Source of the DNA: Rhodanobacter sp. MP7CTX1
GTDB taxonomy: Bacteria > Pseudomonadota > Gammaproteobacteria > Xanthomonadales > Rhodanobacteraceae
Length of the DNA stretch: 64,000 bases
Assembly (NCBI RefSeq): GCF_014205795.1
Contig: NZ_JACHCN010000011.1
Coordinates: 1-64,000, forward strand
Direction: 5' to 3'
The notes beneath the pieces are model-generated. The model did not search any database and was not told the DNA's origin. It saw only the letters and a program-made list of their open reading frames with translations. The position numbers and the translations under genes were made by a program. Below are positions 13,188-22,144 of this stretch, one piece after another (position 1 is the first letter of the stretch; each line of letters begins with the position of its first letter).

Positions 13188-13868
13188 ATGAGTCATGCCT
13201 CACCCGTTCCCGTACTCACCATCGACGGGCCGTCGGGATCGGGCAAGGGCACGATCAGTGCCTTGGTGGCCGAGCATCTGGGCTGGCGTCTGCTCGATTC
13301 CGGGGCGCTGTATCGCGCGGTGGGTTATGCCGCCGGCATGGAAGGGCTGGACCTGTCGGACGTGGATGCGGTGACCCGCTGCGCCCAAGGCACCCGAATC
13401 CAGTTCCGAGCGGCCAGCGATGGCGGCCTGACCCGGGTCGTCGTCAACGGCCATGACGCCACCGACGAGCTGCGCACCGAGACCGCCGGGGCAGCGGCGT
13501 CGGCGATCGCCTCAATGCCATCGGTACGTGAGGCCTTGGTGGCGCTGCAACTGGGCTTTCGCAAGGCGCCCGGGCTGGTGGCGGACGGACGCGACATGGG
13601 GACGGTGATCTTTCCCGATGCCGGGTTCAAGGTTTTCCTTACCGCAAGCGCCGCCGAACGGGCGAAAAGGCGCTATAAGCAGTTGAAGGAAAAGGGACTC
13701 AGCGTTACACTTGGCGGCCTTCAGCGCGAAATTGAGGCGCGTGACAGCCGCGATGCATCGCGGGCGGTCGCGCCGCTCAAGCCTGCCGAAGATGCACTGC
13801 TGGTGGATACCACCGGCATGGGTATCGAGGACGTCGTCGCGAAAGTACTCGCCGTTGTGCACCCTTGA
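13188..13868 (+). CDS. cmk: Cytidylate kinase
   Basis: A 226-residue enzyme that phosphorylates CMP and dCMP with ATP. The P-loop GPSGSGKGT is at residues 14-22, and [13 protein letters not shown] and [10 protein letters not shown] follow in their usual places. The ATG at 13188 places the P-loop at the expected distance. The longer frame to 13098 is not supported. cmk directly upstream of rpsA and ihfB is the conserved gammaproteobacterial order. Confidence 0.96.
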   Translation: MSHASPVPVLTIDGPSGSGKGTISALVAEHLGWRLLDSGALYRAVGYAAGMEGLDLSDVDAVTRCAQGTRIQFRAASDGGLTRVVVNGHDATDELRTETAGAAASAIASMPSVREALVALQLGFRKAPGLVADGRDMGTVIFPDAGFKVFLTASAAERAKRRYKQLKEKGLSVTLGGLQREIEARDSRDASRAVAPLKPAEDALLVDTTGMGIEDVVAKVLAVVHP

Positions 13869-13895
13869 AGTGAAGGTTGCGCGGCGGTTTCTGCG

Positions 13896-13916
13896 CCCTG
13901 CCCAGGCAGGGATTTT
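13896..13916 (+). terminator. Terminator or attenuator-like hairpin between cmk and rpsA
   Basis: CCCTGCC (13896-13902) pairs with GGCAGGG (13905-13911) and is followed by ATTTT. The remaining 130 bases before rpsA include another small hairpin (GGTTCC-AGA-GGAACC, 13937-13951) and presumably form the rpsA leader, which in enterobacteria mediates S1 autoregulation. Confidence 0.4.
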
Positions 13917-14045
13917 GGCCAACGGTGGCGACGGTCGGTTCCAGAGGAACCACCTGAAGACACCCTCAACCGGTGGACCGATTGACTCGTACGCAACACA
14001 CCAGTGGCGCTGCGAACAACGGTCTTTTCCCACTATGGAATCAAC

Positions 14046-15719
14046 ATGACTGAAAGTTTTGCCGAACTGTTTGAACAGAGCCAACAGGCTATCTCCAAGC
14101 TGAAGCCCGGCGCCATCGTCACCGGCATCGTTGTGGAAATCCGCAATGACGTCGTCGTGATCAACGCTGGCCTGAAGAGCGAAGGCATCGTCCCGATCGA
14201 GCAGTTCCGCGACGAGCAGGGCGTGCTGGAGGTACAGGTAGGCGACGAGGTGAAGGTAGCCCTCGAAGCTTTGGAAGACGGTTTCGGCGAGACCAAGCTG
14301 TCGCGCGAGAAAGCCAAGCGCTCGATGGTGTGGGACGACCTGGAGCAGGCGTTCGACAAGGAAGAGACCATCGTCGGCATGATTTCCGGCAAGGTCAAGG
14401 GTGGTTTCACGGTCGACATCAAGGACGTCCGCGCATTCCTGCCGGGCTCGCTGGTCGATGTGCGTCCCGTGCGCGACCCGGTTTACCTCGAGGGCAAGGA
14501 ACTCGAGTTCAAGATCATCAAGCTGGATCGCAAGCGCAACAACGTGGTGGTCAGCCGCCGCGCCGTCGTCGAGACCGAGTTCTCCGAGGAGCGCGAGAAG
14601 CTGCTTGAGCGTTTGACCGAGGGTGCCGTGGTCAAGGGCACCGTCAAGAACCTCACCGACTACGGCGCGTTCGTGGATCTGGGCGGTATCGACGGCCTGC
14701 TGCACATCACCGACATGGCGTGGAAGCGTGTGCGTCATCCGTCCGAAGTGGTCAACGTCGGCGACGAGCTGGACGTGCGCGTGCTGAAGTACGACAAGGA
14801 GCGCAACCGCGTTTCGCTGGGCCTGAAGCAGCTGGGCGACGACCCCTGGGTCGCCATTGCCCGCCGTTACCCGGTCGGCAGCCGCCTGTTCGGCAAGGTC
14901 TCCAACGTCACCGATTACGGCTGCTTCGTCGAGATCGAGCCGGGCGTGGAAGGCCTGGTGCACGTGTCCGAGATGGATTGGACCAACAAGAACGTCAACC
15001 CGGCCAAGGTGGTTCAGGTCGGTGACGAGACAGAAGTCACCGTGCTGGACGTGGATGAGGAGCGTCGCCGCATCTCGCTGGGTATCAAGCAGACCCGCTC
15101 GAACCCGTGGGAAGCGTTTGCCGCCATGCACAAGAAGGGCGACAAGGTTTCCGGTCAGATCAAGTCGATCACCGACTTCGGTGTGTTCATTGGTCTGGAC
15201 GGCGGCATCGATGGTCTGGTGCACCTGTCCGACATTTCCTGGCAGATGTCTGGCGAAGACCTCGTGCGCAACTTCAAGAAGGGCGACGAGATCGAGGCCG
15301 TGGTGCTGGCAGTGGACCCGGAGCGCGAGCGCATCTCCCTCGGCATCAAGCAGATGGAGCAGGATCCGTTCGGTCAGTTCATGGCAGCAAATCCGCGTGG
15401 CAGCATCGTCAATGGCACGGTCAAGGAAGTTGACGCCAAGGGCGCTGTGATCGATCTGGGCGAGGGCGTCGAGGGTTACCTGCGCGCCAACGACATCGCG
15501 AAGGAGCGCATCGAAGATGCCACACTGCATCTGAAGGTGGGCGACAAGGTCGAAGCCAAGTTCACGGGTATGGATCGCAAGGGTCGCCAGCTGGCGCTCT
15601 CGATCCGTGCAAAGGACGAGGAAGATGTACAGGAGGCTATCGTCGACTACGCATCCGCTTCCACCGGTACGACCAAGCTTGGCGCACTGCTCAAAGAGCA
15701 GTTCGACAAGGCTGACTGA
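14046..15719 (+). CDS. rpsA: 30S ribosomal protein S1
   Basis: A 557-residue RNA-binding protein with six S1 (OB-fold) repeats, recognisable by recurring 'G-x-V-x3[11 protein letters not shown]' blocks (for example [60 protein letters not shown]). S1 docks mRNA on the 30S subunit and is needed for translation of most leadered mRNAs. Length equals E. coli S1 (557). The ATG at 14046 gives the standard start [12 protein letters not shown]. It is followed by a strong terminator before ihfB. Confidence 0.98.
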   Translation: MTESFAELFEQSQQAISKLKPGAIVTGIVVEIRNDVVVINAGLKSEGIVPIEQFRDEQGVLEVQVGDEVKVALEALEDGFGETKLSREKAKRSMVWDDLEQAFDKEETIVGMISGKVKGGFTVDIKDVRAFLPGSLVDVRPVRDPVYLEGKELEFKIIKLDRKRNNVVVSRRAVVETEFSEEREKLLERLTEGAVVKGTVKNLTDYGAFVDLGGIDGLLHITDMAWKRVRHPSEVVNVGDELDVRVLKYDKERNRVSLGLKQLGDDPWVAIARRYPVGSRLFGKVSNVTDYGCFVEIEPGVEGLVHVSEMDWTNKNVNPAKVVQVGDETEVTVLDVDEERRRISLGIKQTRSNPWEAFAAMHKKGDKVSGQIKSITDFGVFIGLDGGIDGLVHLSDISWQMSGEDLVRNFKKGDEIEAVVLAVDPERERISLGIKQMEQDPFGQFMAANPRGSIVNGTVKEVDAKGAVIDLGEGVEGYLRANDIAKERIEDATLHLKVGDKVEAKFTGMDRKGRQLALSIRAKDEEDVQEAIVDYASASTGTTKLGALLKEQFDKAD

Positions 15720-15738
15720 TCGTAAGCAAGCGTTTGAC

Positions 15739-15768
15739 GCGGGGCGGCGTAAAGCCGCCCCGCTGTTT
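15739..15768 (+). terminator. Intrinsic terminator of rpsA
   Basis: GCGGGGCGGC (15739-15748) pairs with GCCGCCCCGC (15754-15763) around GTAAA, followed by TGTTTAG. A 10-bp GC stem shortly after the stop codon. Confidence 0.8.
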
Positions 15769-15830
15769 AGTATCAGGGGGCAGCGGCACATCGCCGCCCC
15801 GTTGTTTCATGTCACGGACATTGGGGCCCC

Positions 15831-16130
15831 ATGACTAAATCCGAATTGATCGAGGCGCTGGCCAGGCGCCAGACCCACCTTGCGTTCGCTGACGTCGAAA
15901 TGGCCGTCAAGAGCGTGATCGAACAAATGAGCTATGCACTGGCTCATGGTGAGCGTATCGAGGTGCGCGGTTTCGGCAGCTTTGCATTGCATCACCGGCC
16001 GCCGCGCATGGGTCGCAATCCCAAGACCGGCGACGCCGTAGCATTGCCGGGCAAGCACGTTCCGCATTTCAAACCAGGCAAGGAGTTGCGCGAACGCGTC
16101 AATCTAAACCTGGAACAGGCAAGCCAGTAA
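15831..16130 (+). CDS. ihfB: Integration host factor subunit beta
   Basis: A 99-residue DNABII protein that, with IhfA, bends DNA sharply at specific sites. It starts [17 protein letters not shown] and has the dimer core and beta-arm region [28 protein letters not shown], including the intercalating proline of RNPKTG. Length fits IhfB (94-105). It lies after rpsA as in E. coli and has its own terminator array. Confidence 0.96.
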   Translation: MTKSELIEALARRQTHLAFADVEMAVKSVIEQMSYALAHGERIEVRGFGSFALHHRPPRMGRNPKTGDAVALPGKHVPHFKPGKELRERVNLNLEQASQ

Positions 16131-16149
16131 GACGGCAAGCCAGATGAAC

Positions 16150-16312
16150 GAAGGCAGGCGGCGTAAGCCGATCCTGCCTTCTTTTTGCGCGCAGCAGGCG
16201 GCGTAAGCCGATCCTGCCTTCTTTTTGCGCAGCAGCGGCGCAGGCCAGGTTTGCCTTCGTCTTCTTTAAGCGACCGGCGACGTAAGTCGATTCTGCCTTC
16301 GTGTTGCGCAGA
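16150..16312 (+). terminator. ihfB terminator followed by tandem copies of itself
   Basis: The hairpin GAAGGCAGG/CCTGCCTTC (16150-16158 with 16173-16181) contains an inner stem CGGC-GTAA-GCCG and is followed by TTTTT. The 37 bases at 16154-16190 recur exactly at 16194-16230 (period 40), where only the inner part of the stem is kept. A degenerate copy lies at about 16272-16310 (CGACGTAAGTCGATTCTGCC), with a more diverged piece between. This looks like local duplication of a terminator. Confidence 0.75.
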
Positions 16313-16405
16313 ATCCAGCCTGATTCGGACGATCGTCTGAACTATTGCCGCATCTTTCGCTTGCACTATCTGTGCCTGTAACAACCAATCGGGTAAAGTC
16401 TCAGG

Positions 16406-16666
16406 ATGCGACTGCTCGTGATATTCATCCTTGTGATCTTCATTGCCGCTGGCGTTGTGCTGGGCGCGCTCAATGCCGACCTGGTCAGCTATGACCTCGC
16501 GTTCGTGCAGATGCGACTGCCTAAAGGCGCCGCGCTGCTGGGCGCGTTGGTGATCGGCTGGCTGCTTGGCGGCCTCACTGCATGGCTTGGGGTGACGACG
16601 CAGCAGCGTCGCTTGCGGCGCCGGCAACTGCGCAGTGCAGACAAGAACCTGCCGGTCAATTCATGA
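16406..16666 (+). CDS. lapA: LPS assembly protein A (DUF1049)
   Basis: An 86-residue inner membrane protein with two hydrophobic segments (about 3-23 and 42-62) and a basic cytoplasmic tail QQRRLRRRQLR. LapA/YciS works with LapB in controlling LPS synthesis through FtsH-dependent turnover of LpxC. The stop overlaps the lapB start (ATGA), giving translational coupling. Position between ihfB and lapB matches related genomes. Confidence 0.88.
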   Translation: MRLLVIFILVIFIAAGVVLGALNADLVSYDLAFVQMRLPKGAALLGALVIGWLLGGLTAWLGVTTQQRRLRRRQLRSADKNLPVNS

Positions 16667-17835
16667 ATCCTGCGTATGAGCTGGTTGTGCTGGTTCCAGC
16701 TGCTTTTGTGCTGGGCTGGTGGGCCTCCCGCAGGGTGGGGGCGCGCCGCTCCGGGGCAGAGGTCAGCGAGCTTTCATCGGACTATTTTCGCGGCTTGAAC
16801 TACCTGCTTAACGAAGAGCAGGACAAGGCGATCGAGGTCTTCCTCAAGCTGGCCGAATACAACCGCGACACGGTGGAAACCCACCTTGCGCTAGGCAATC
16901 TTTTTCGCCGTCGCGGCGAGGTGGATCGGGCGATCCGGCTGCACCAGCATCTGGTGTCGCGACCGGGCCTGTCCGACGCGATGAAGACCGTGGCCTTGCT
17001 CGAGCTGGGCGAGGACTATATGCGTGCCGGTCTGCTCGATCGCGCCGAGGCTCTGTTCTCCGATCTGGTGGCAATGGACGCACATGCTCCATCGGCGTTG
17101 CGTCATCTGATTGCTATTTACCAGCACGAGCGCGACTGGCACAAGGCAATCGAGCATGCGCGCCGGCTGGAGGTAATGACCGGCGAGGACGAGCGGCCGA
17201 TGATTGCCCAGTTCTACTGCGAGCTGGCCGATCGATCGCGCCAGCACGGCGCCCGCGCCGAGGCACGCGACTATTTGCGCCAGGCCTTCGAATGCCAGGC
17301 AGATTGTGTTCGCGCCTTCATGCTGACCGGTCGCCTGCAATCGGAGGATGACCATCATGCCGAAGCAGTGACGGCTTACGAAGCGGCGGTCGATGCCGAC
17401 ATCGCGTTCGTTCCGGAGATCCTGCCGCCGCTGCTCAACAGCTATGCCCGCTCGCAGCAGATGGAGCGTGCCGAGGTCTTTCTGCGCGATATGCTGGGCC
17501 GCTATAGCGGCATTTCACCGGTACTGGCACTGACCCATCTCTACCAGCAGCGTGACGGCGAACGGGCGGCGATCGACTTCCTGACGTCGCAGCTGCGCAT
17601 GCGGCCGTCGGTGCGCGGCCTGATGGCACTGATCGACGCGACCATGGACAAGATCGAAGGTGAGGCGCGCGAGAACTTCCTGATCCTGCGCGATCTCACC
17701 AAGAAACTGCTGGAGGGGCAGGCGATGTACCGTTGCAGCCGGTGTGGGTTCGGTGCCAAAGCGCATCACTGGCAATGCCCAAGCTGCAAGAGCTGGAGCA
17801 CGATTCGTCCGATCCACGGCGTTGCCAGCGAGTGA
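16663..17835 (+). CDS. lapB: LPS assembly protein B (TPR protein with rubredoxin-type zinc ribbon)
   Basis: A 390-residue protein. An N-terminal membrane anchor (about 5-22) is followed by tetratricopeptide repeats through about residue 340 (for example LNYLLNEEQDKAIEVFLKLAEYN). The C-terminal zinc ribbon has C358, C361, C372 and C375 (CSRCGF...CPSCKSW). In E. coli LapB (YciM) recruits LpxC to FtsH and thus limits LPS synthesis. The start at 16663 overlaps lapA. The next gene starts one base after its stop, so LPS control and O-antigen initiation are likely cotranscribed. Confidence 0.95.
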   Translation: MNPAYELVVLVPAAFVLGWWASRRVGARRSGAEVSELSSDYFRGLNYLLNEEQDKAIEVFLKLAEYNRDTVETHLALGNLFRRRGEVDRAIRLHQHLVSRPGLSDAMKTVALLELGEDYMRAGLLDRAEALFSDLVAMDAHAPSALRHLIAIYQHERDWHKAIEHARRLEVMTGEDERPMIAQFYCELADRSRQHGARAEARDYLRQAFECQADCVRAFMLTGRLQSEDDHHAEAVTAYEAAVDADIAFVPEILPPLLNSYARSQQMERAEVFLRDMLGRYSGISPVLALTHLYQQRDGERAAIDFLTSQLRMRPSVRGLMALIDATMDKIEGEARENFLILRDLTKKLLEGQAMYRCSRCGFGAKAHHWQCPSCKSWSTIRPIHGVASE

Positions 17836-17836
17836 C

Positions 17837-18865
17837 ATGAGGATGTTCATGACCATGGGATGGTTGTTGGCTGCCTTGCTGATCACCCTGTTGCTGGTGC
17901 GCGGCGCGATCGCCTATGCCCATCGGCGTGGCATGCTCGATCAGCCGGGGCAACGTCGTTCGCATAGCACGCCGACTCCGCGCGGCGGCGGTATCGGCAT
18001 CGTGGTGGCGATGCTGATTTGCCTGCCCGGTGCGTTGTGGAGCTTGCCCGCGGCATGGCCGGTCAGCGTGATCGCAAGCCTTTTGGGTGCGCTGCTGCTG
18101 GTGGCACTGGCTGGCTGGTGGGACGACCACCGACCCCTGCCGGTGTTGCCGCGACTGGGAGCCCAGCTGCTCGCGGTGCTCTGGTTCTCGTTCACGTTGA
18201 TGGCGACGGGCTTGTCCTGGTGGTGGTTGCCATTATTGTTGGGCGCAGGTACCTGGAGCATCAACTTGCACAATTTCATGGATGGCATCGATGGCCTGCT
18301 GGCGCAGCAGGCGATCTTCGTGGCCAGCGGTCTGGCATGGATGGCGTGGGTGGCGGCGCAGCCTGCGCTGGCGGTTGCTACGGGTTCGTTGGCCGCGGCC
18401 AGTCTGGGTTTCTGGTTCTTCAACCGCCCGGCGGCGCAGATCTTCATGGGCGATGTCGGTAGCGGCAGTATCGGTCTGTTGATCTTCGCGTTCACCGCGA
18501 TGCTGTGGCGGGTGGAGCCTGCCTTGCTGTGGCCGGCCTTGATCCTGTCGTCGGCGTTCGTGGTGGATGCCAGCCTGACCTTGTTGACGCGCATGCTGCG
18601 TGGCCGCCGTTGGCACACGGCGCATCGCGAACACCTGTACCAGTGGCTGGTACGTTCTGATCGAACGCACGCCCAGGCGGATGTGGCTTATCTGGCGTGG
18701 AATCTGTTGATCGCGGCACCGTTGACCTGGTTGGCCTACAGTCATCTGCAGATCGCGTTGCCGATTACCATCGTTGTATATCTGATCGCGGCGGCCGCAT
18801 GGCTGGCGCTGAAACGTCGTTGTCTGCGACGCAATCTGCCCGGAGGCCGCCATGTCGCTGCGTAA
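17837..18865 (+). CDS. Undecaprenyl-phosphate sugar-1-phosphate transferase (WecA/WbpL-like)
   Basis: A 342-residue polytopic protein of the MraY/WecA family. It shows the Mg2+/substrate motifs GWWDDHRPLP (about residues 94-103), SINLHNFMDGIDGL (about 141-154) and FMGDVGSGSIG (about 204-214), plus a cytoplasmic HREHLYQWLV histidine motif typical of WecA/WbpL. Such enzymes start O-antigen or enterobacterial polysaccharide synthesis by loading a UDP-HexNAc phosphate onto undecaprenyl phosphate. Followed by a WbpM-like dehydratase overlapping by 14 bases, which makes a WbpL-type role in O-antigen initiation likely. Sugar specificity is not decidable. Confidence 0.88.
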   Translation: MRMFMTMGWLLAALLITLLLVRGAIAYAHRRGMLDQPGQRRSHSTPTPRGGGIGIVVAMLICLPGALWSLPAAWPVSVIASLLGALLLVALAGWWDDHRPLPVLPRLGAQLLAVLWFSFTLMATGLSWWWLPLLLGAGTWSINLHNFMDGIDGLLAQQAIFVASGLAWMAWVAAQPALAVATGSLAAASLGFWFFNRPAAQIFMGDVGSGSIGLLIFAFTAMLWRVEPALLWPALILSSAFVVDASLTLLTRMLRGRRWHTAHREHLYQWLVRSDRTHAQADVAYLAWNLLIAAPLTWLAYSHLQIALPITIVVYLIAAAAWLALKRRCLRRNLPGGRHVAA

Positions 18866-20750
18866 ATTTGTCGGCATCATTCACCCGCGTATCGCCGTCG
18901 TGGCTCACGACCTGACGATGGCTGCGCTTGCGTGGTGGATCGCCAAGCTGCTGCGCTACACCTTCAGACCGGACGACATCGTCAGCTATCACTTGCTTGA
19001 ATTTCCGATCGTGCTGCTGGTGCAAGGCCTGATTTTTCGCTGGACGGGGTTGTACAAAAGCGTGTGGCGCTTTGCCAGCCTGCCGGATCTGTGGAATATC
19101 CTGCGCGCCGTGGTGCTGGGAACCGTGGCCATCTACCTCTCGCTGTTTCTGTACAACCGGCTCGACGGTGTGCCGCGCTCGGTACTGCTGCTGTATCCGA
19201 TCTTGTTGGCGGTGCTGCTCGGAGGGCCACGGTTAGCCTATAGATTCTGGAAAGACAGCCGCGGCGACCTGCTGCAGAACAGCACCGCCAAGCGGGTCAT
19301 GATCGTGGGTGCGGATCGCGCCGGTGAAGTTCTGTCGCGCGACCTTCGTCATGACAGTCGTTACCTTGTGGTCGGCTTTGTCGATGACAAGCCGAGTCTG
19401 CGCGGCGCCAGCATCAATGGTCATCCCGTGCTTGGGCGTTTCGATCAGCTGACCGAGGTCGCGCGTGAGGCAGCCGTGGAAATGCTGCTGATTGCACTGC
19501 CTGCGGCATCGACCACCGAGATGCGCCGGGTGGTGGCGCTATGCGACGCGACAGGTCTGCCGTATCGCACCGTGCCGCGGCTGGAAGACGTGGTCGCCGG
19601 CCGTGCGCAGTTCAACGAGATCAAGGAAGTCGCCATCGAGGATTTGCTCGGTCGCGATTCGGTGGAGCTGGACTGGACCGCGATCCGGGAAACCCTTACG
19701 GCGCGTCGGGTGCTGGTGACCGGCGGCGGCGGATCGATCGGCTCGGAATTGTGCCGGCAGATCGCCCGACTGGGGGCGCAGTCACTCACCGTGGTCGAGC
19801 AGAGCGAATACAACCTGTATCGCATCACCCAGGAACTGCGCGCGGATTTCCCTGAGCTGATTCTTGAAGGCATCCTGGCGGACTGTGGCGACCTGGTAGC
19901 CATGCAGAAGGCGTTTGCCGAGGCCAAGCCGCAAGTGTTGTTCCATGCGGCCGCCTACAAACACGTACCCATGCTGCAGGGGCAACTGCGCTCGGCGTTT
20001 CGCAACAACGTGCTGGGCACACGCACGGTGGCTGACACGGCGCGCGAAGCCGGGGTCGAATGCTTTGTATTGATCTCCACCGACAAGGCGGTCAATCCGA
20101 CGAGTGTCATGGGCGCGTGCAAGCGCGTTGCCGAAATCTATTGCCAGAATCTCAACGCGCATGCCAACACCCGTTTCATGACGGTGCGTTTCGGCAACGT
20201 CCTGGATTCGGCGGGCTCGGTGGTGCCGTTGTTCCGGCGGCAGATCAATGATGGTGGTCCGGTCACGGTGACCCATCCGGAGATATCGCGCTACTTCATG
20301 ACGATTCCCGAGGCCTGCCAGCTGATCCTGCAGGCGGCGAGCATCGGCAAGGGCGGCGAGATTTTTGCGCTCGACATGGGCGAGCCGGTGAAGATCCGCG
20401 ATCTGGCCGAGCAGATGATCCGTCTGGCCGGCAAGAAACCCGGCAGCGAAATTCCGATCGTCTATACCGGACTGCGCGCCGGCGAAAAATTGTTCGAGGA
20501 ATTGTTCCACCCGCTGGAAAATTACAGTGCCACGGGACATGCCAAGATCTTTCTCGCGCAACATCGCGAAGTATCGTGGGAACTGCTGCAGGCACTGTTG
20601 AGCAAGGCTGCCGAGGCGGTGATCGTTTTCAATGAAGAAGAACTTCGACGCTGCGTATCCGGATTGCTGCCTTCGTTCCGTTGGAGCGAAGTGGCGCAAC
20701 CGGACAACGTGGTGTCGATCCGCCGCACGAATCCGGAGAAAAGTGAGTGA
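18852..20750 (+). CDS. UDP-GlcNAc 4,6-dehydratase, WbpM/PglF-like membrane form
   Basis: A 632-residue protein with about four N-terminal membrane helices (1-140), a first Rossmann-like domain (about 150-270) and the catalytic SDR domain from about 285. The NAD+ motif is TGGGGSIG (residues 290-297). The catalytic residues appear as S409, M420 and K424 (STDK...SVMGACK): a Met replaces the usual Tyr, the SMK triad known for WbpM-type long dehydratases. The product would feed N-acetylquinovosamine or fucosamine-type O-antigen sugars. Its start overlaps the WbpL-like gene and its stop overlaps galU. Confidence 0.92.
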   Translation: MSLRKFVGIIHPRIAVVAHDLTMAALAWWIAKLLRYTFRPDDIVSYHLLEFPIVLLVQGLIFRWTGLYKSVWRFASLPDLWNILRAVVLGTVAIYLSLFLYNRLDGVPRSVLLLYPILLAVLLGGPRLAYRFWKDSRGDLLQNSTAKRVMIVGADRAGEVLSRDLRHDSRYLVVGFVDDKPSLRGASINGHPVLGRFDQLTEVAREAAVEMLLIALPAASTTEMRRVVALCDATGLPYRTVPRLEDVVAGRAQFNEIKEVAIEDLLGRDSVELDWTAIRETLTARRVLVTGGGGSIGSELCRQIARLGAQSLTVVEQSEYNLYRITQELRADFPELILEGILADCGDLVAMQKAFAEAKPQVLFHAAAYKHVPMLQGQLRSAFRNNVLGTRTVADTAREAGVECFVLISTDKAVNPTSVMGACKRVAEIYCQNLNAHANTRFMTVRFGNVLDSAGSVVPLFRRQINDGGPVTVTHPEISRYFMTIPEACQLILQAASIGKGGEIFALDMGEPVKIRDLAEQMIRLAGKKPGSEIPIVYTGLRAGEKLFEELFHPLENYSATGHAKIFLAQHREVSWELLQALLSKAAEAVIVFNEEELRRCVSGLLPSFRWSEVAQPDNVVSIRRTNPEKSE

Positions 20751-21622
20751 GCAAACCTCTACGCAAAGTGGTGTTTCCGGTTGCCGGCCTTGGCACGCGC
20801 TTTCTCCCGGCGACCAAGGTGGTAGCCAAGGAGATGCTGCCGGTACTCGACAAGCCGTTGATCCAGTACGCCGTCGACGAGGCGGTGGACGCCGGTGCCG
20901 ACACGCTTATCTTTGTCACCAATCGCTATAAGCACGCCATCGCCGACTACTTCGACAAGGCTTACGAGCTTGAGGCGAAGCTGCAGGAAAAGGGCAAGGA
21001 CGAGTTGCTCGCGCTGGTGCAGGGCACCTTGCCGCGGCATGTGCGGGCAATCTTCGTGACCCAACCCGAAGCACTTGGCCTTGGCCATGCCGTGCTGTGC
21101 GCGAAACCCGTGGTCGGCGACGAACCCTTTGGTGTGGTGCTGCCTGACGACCTGATCTGGAACGGTACTGGCAAGGGCGCGCTGCGACAGATGGCCGAAC
21201 TCGCCGAGGCGCAGCAAGCCGGTGTGATCGCGGTGGAAGAAGTACCGCACAACGAAACCGACAAATACGGCATCGTCGATGCCACGCCGATTGATGAGCG
21301 CAGCGCGCAGATCCGCCACATGGTGGAGAAACCCAAACCCGCCGACGCACCGTCGAACCTGGCCGTGGTCGGCCGCTATGTCCTGCCCGCACGCATCTTC
21401 CATCTGCTGGAGCAGACCACGCCGGGTGCCGGTGGTGAGATCCAGCTCACCGATGCGATCGATGCGCTGCTGAAGGAGCAGGGCAAGGTACTGGCTTATC
21501 GCTTCGAGGGCACGCGCTTCGATTGCGGCAACAAGGCGGGCCTGGTGCGAGCCACGATGCACATGGCGATGCAGGATCCGAAGCTTGCGCCAACCGTGCG
21601 TGAGTTCCTCAGCCAGCTTTGA
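20747..21622 (+). CDS. galU: UTP-glucose-1-phosphate uridylyltransferase
   Basis: A 291-residue nucleotidyltransferase producing UDP-glucose for surface polysaccharides and glycolipids. The N-terminus shows VFPVAGLGTRFLPATK, then EMLPVLDKPLIQYAVDEA, the classic GalU signature, and EKPKP occurs further on. The GTG start at 20747 overlaps the TGA of the previous gene. UDP-glucose could also be the donor of the UgtP-like glycosyltransferase at 7.3 kb. Confidence 0.96.
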   Translation: MSKPLRKVVFPVAGLGTRFLPATKVVAKEMLPVLDKPLIQYAVDEAVDAGADTLIFVTNRYKHAIADYFDKAYELEAKLQEKGKDELLALVQGTLPRHVRAIFVTQPEALGLGHAVLCAKPVVGDEPFGVVLPDDLIWNGTGKGALRQMAELAEAQQAGVIAVEEVPHNETDKYGIVDATPIDERSAQIRHMVEKPKPADAPSNLAVVGRYVLPARIFHLLEQTTPGAGGEIQLTDAIDALLKEQGKVLAYRFEGTRFDCGNKAGLVRATMHMAMQDPKLAPTVREFLSQL

Positions 21623-22144
21623 GGTAGCGCTGATCAGCGTCGGGATCAGCCAAGGCTTGAGTTGCCCTTGCGCAGAGCAATTCTGCGCAAGGTTGAAGGA
21701 TCGTGGCGCGCGGCCAAGGTTTTACGGCACCGATCAGACGGGAGCGTCGATTGAATCAGCAGGTTGTTCTGTTGAACCGCTACGGCAGCCTCACATCAGG
21801 CGAACGATAGCTGGAGACCGGCGCTAGCCAGATCAGCATTTCAGACAATTCGTATGGCGTTGCCACGATCAAAGGGGCACCTTTTCTCCCTGATGGAGGC
21901 AGGGCGTCAATCAGCTGAGACGAGGCATCATCAGGTAGCGGGTCTGACTGACGCGCCGCCGGACCGTGTCTGAATCGTGCCAGAATTGAAGCCGTGTTCT
22001 GCCATGTCTCCCGTGCAGGATACGCAAGGGGAAAACTCGTTTATCCAAGCATCGCGCCTGCTCGTGATGCTTGGCCAATGGCAGATAACTCGGCATTTGC
22101 GATGACGCAAATGGGGTTAGCGGGCGAAAACCAGGGAAAGCACG
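21623..22144. other. 522-base gene-free region with hairpins, including the leader of the macroglobulin gene
   Basis: No frame here has plausible coding character. A perfect 10-bp stem, CTTGCGCAGA/TCTGCGCAAG, lies at 21667-21691 about 45 bases after galU but has no T-run. Two perfect hairpins lie at 22045-22074 (CCAAGCATC/GATGCTTGG, 12-base loop) and 22094-22113 (CATTTGCG-ATGA-CGCAAATG), ending 31 bases before the downstream start codon. The last two probably sit in the 5' leader. Confidence 0.5.

Noticed and set aside
13512..15791. 759-codon open frame antisense to rpsA
   Set aside because: It mirrors the rpsA codons in a GC-rich genome, has no family features and would require the essential S1 gene to be noise.
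16150..16312. Tandem repeats as a CRISPR array
   Set aside because: Only two exact copies with a 40-base period and no variable spacers; the unit is a terminator hairpin.
21667..21691. 10-bp hairpin after galU as an intrinsic terminator
   Set aside because: The stem is perfect but is followed by GTTGAAGG with no T-run, so I record it only as structure in the gene-free region.
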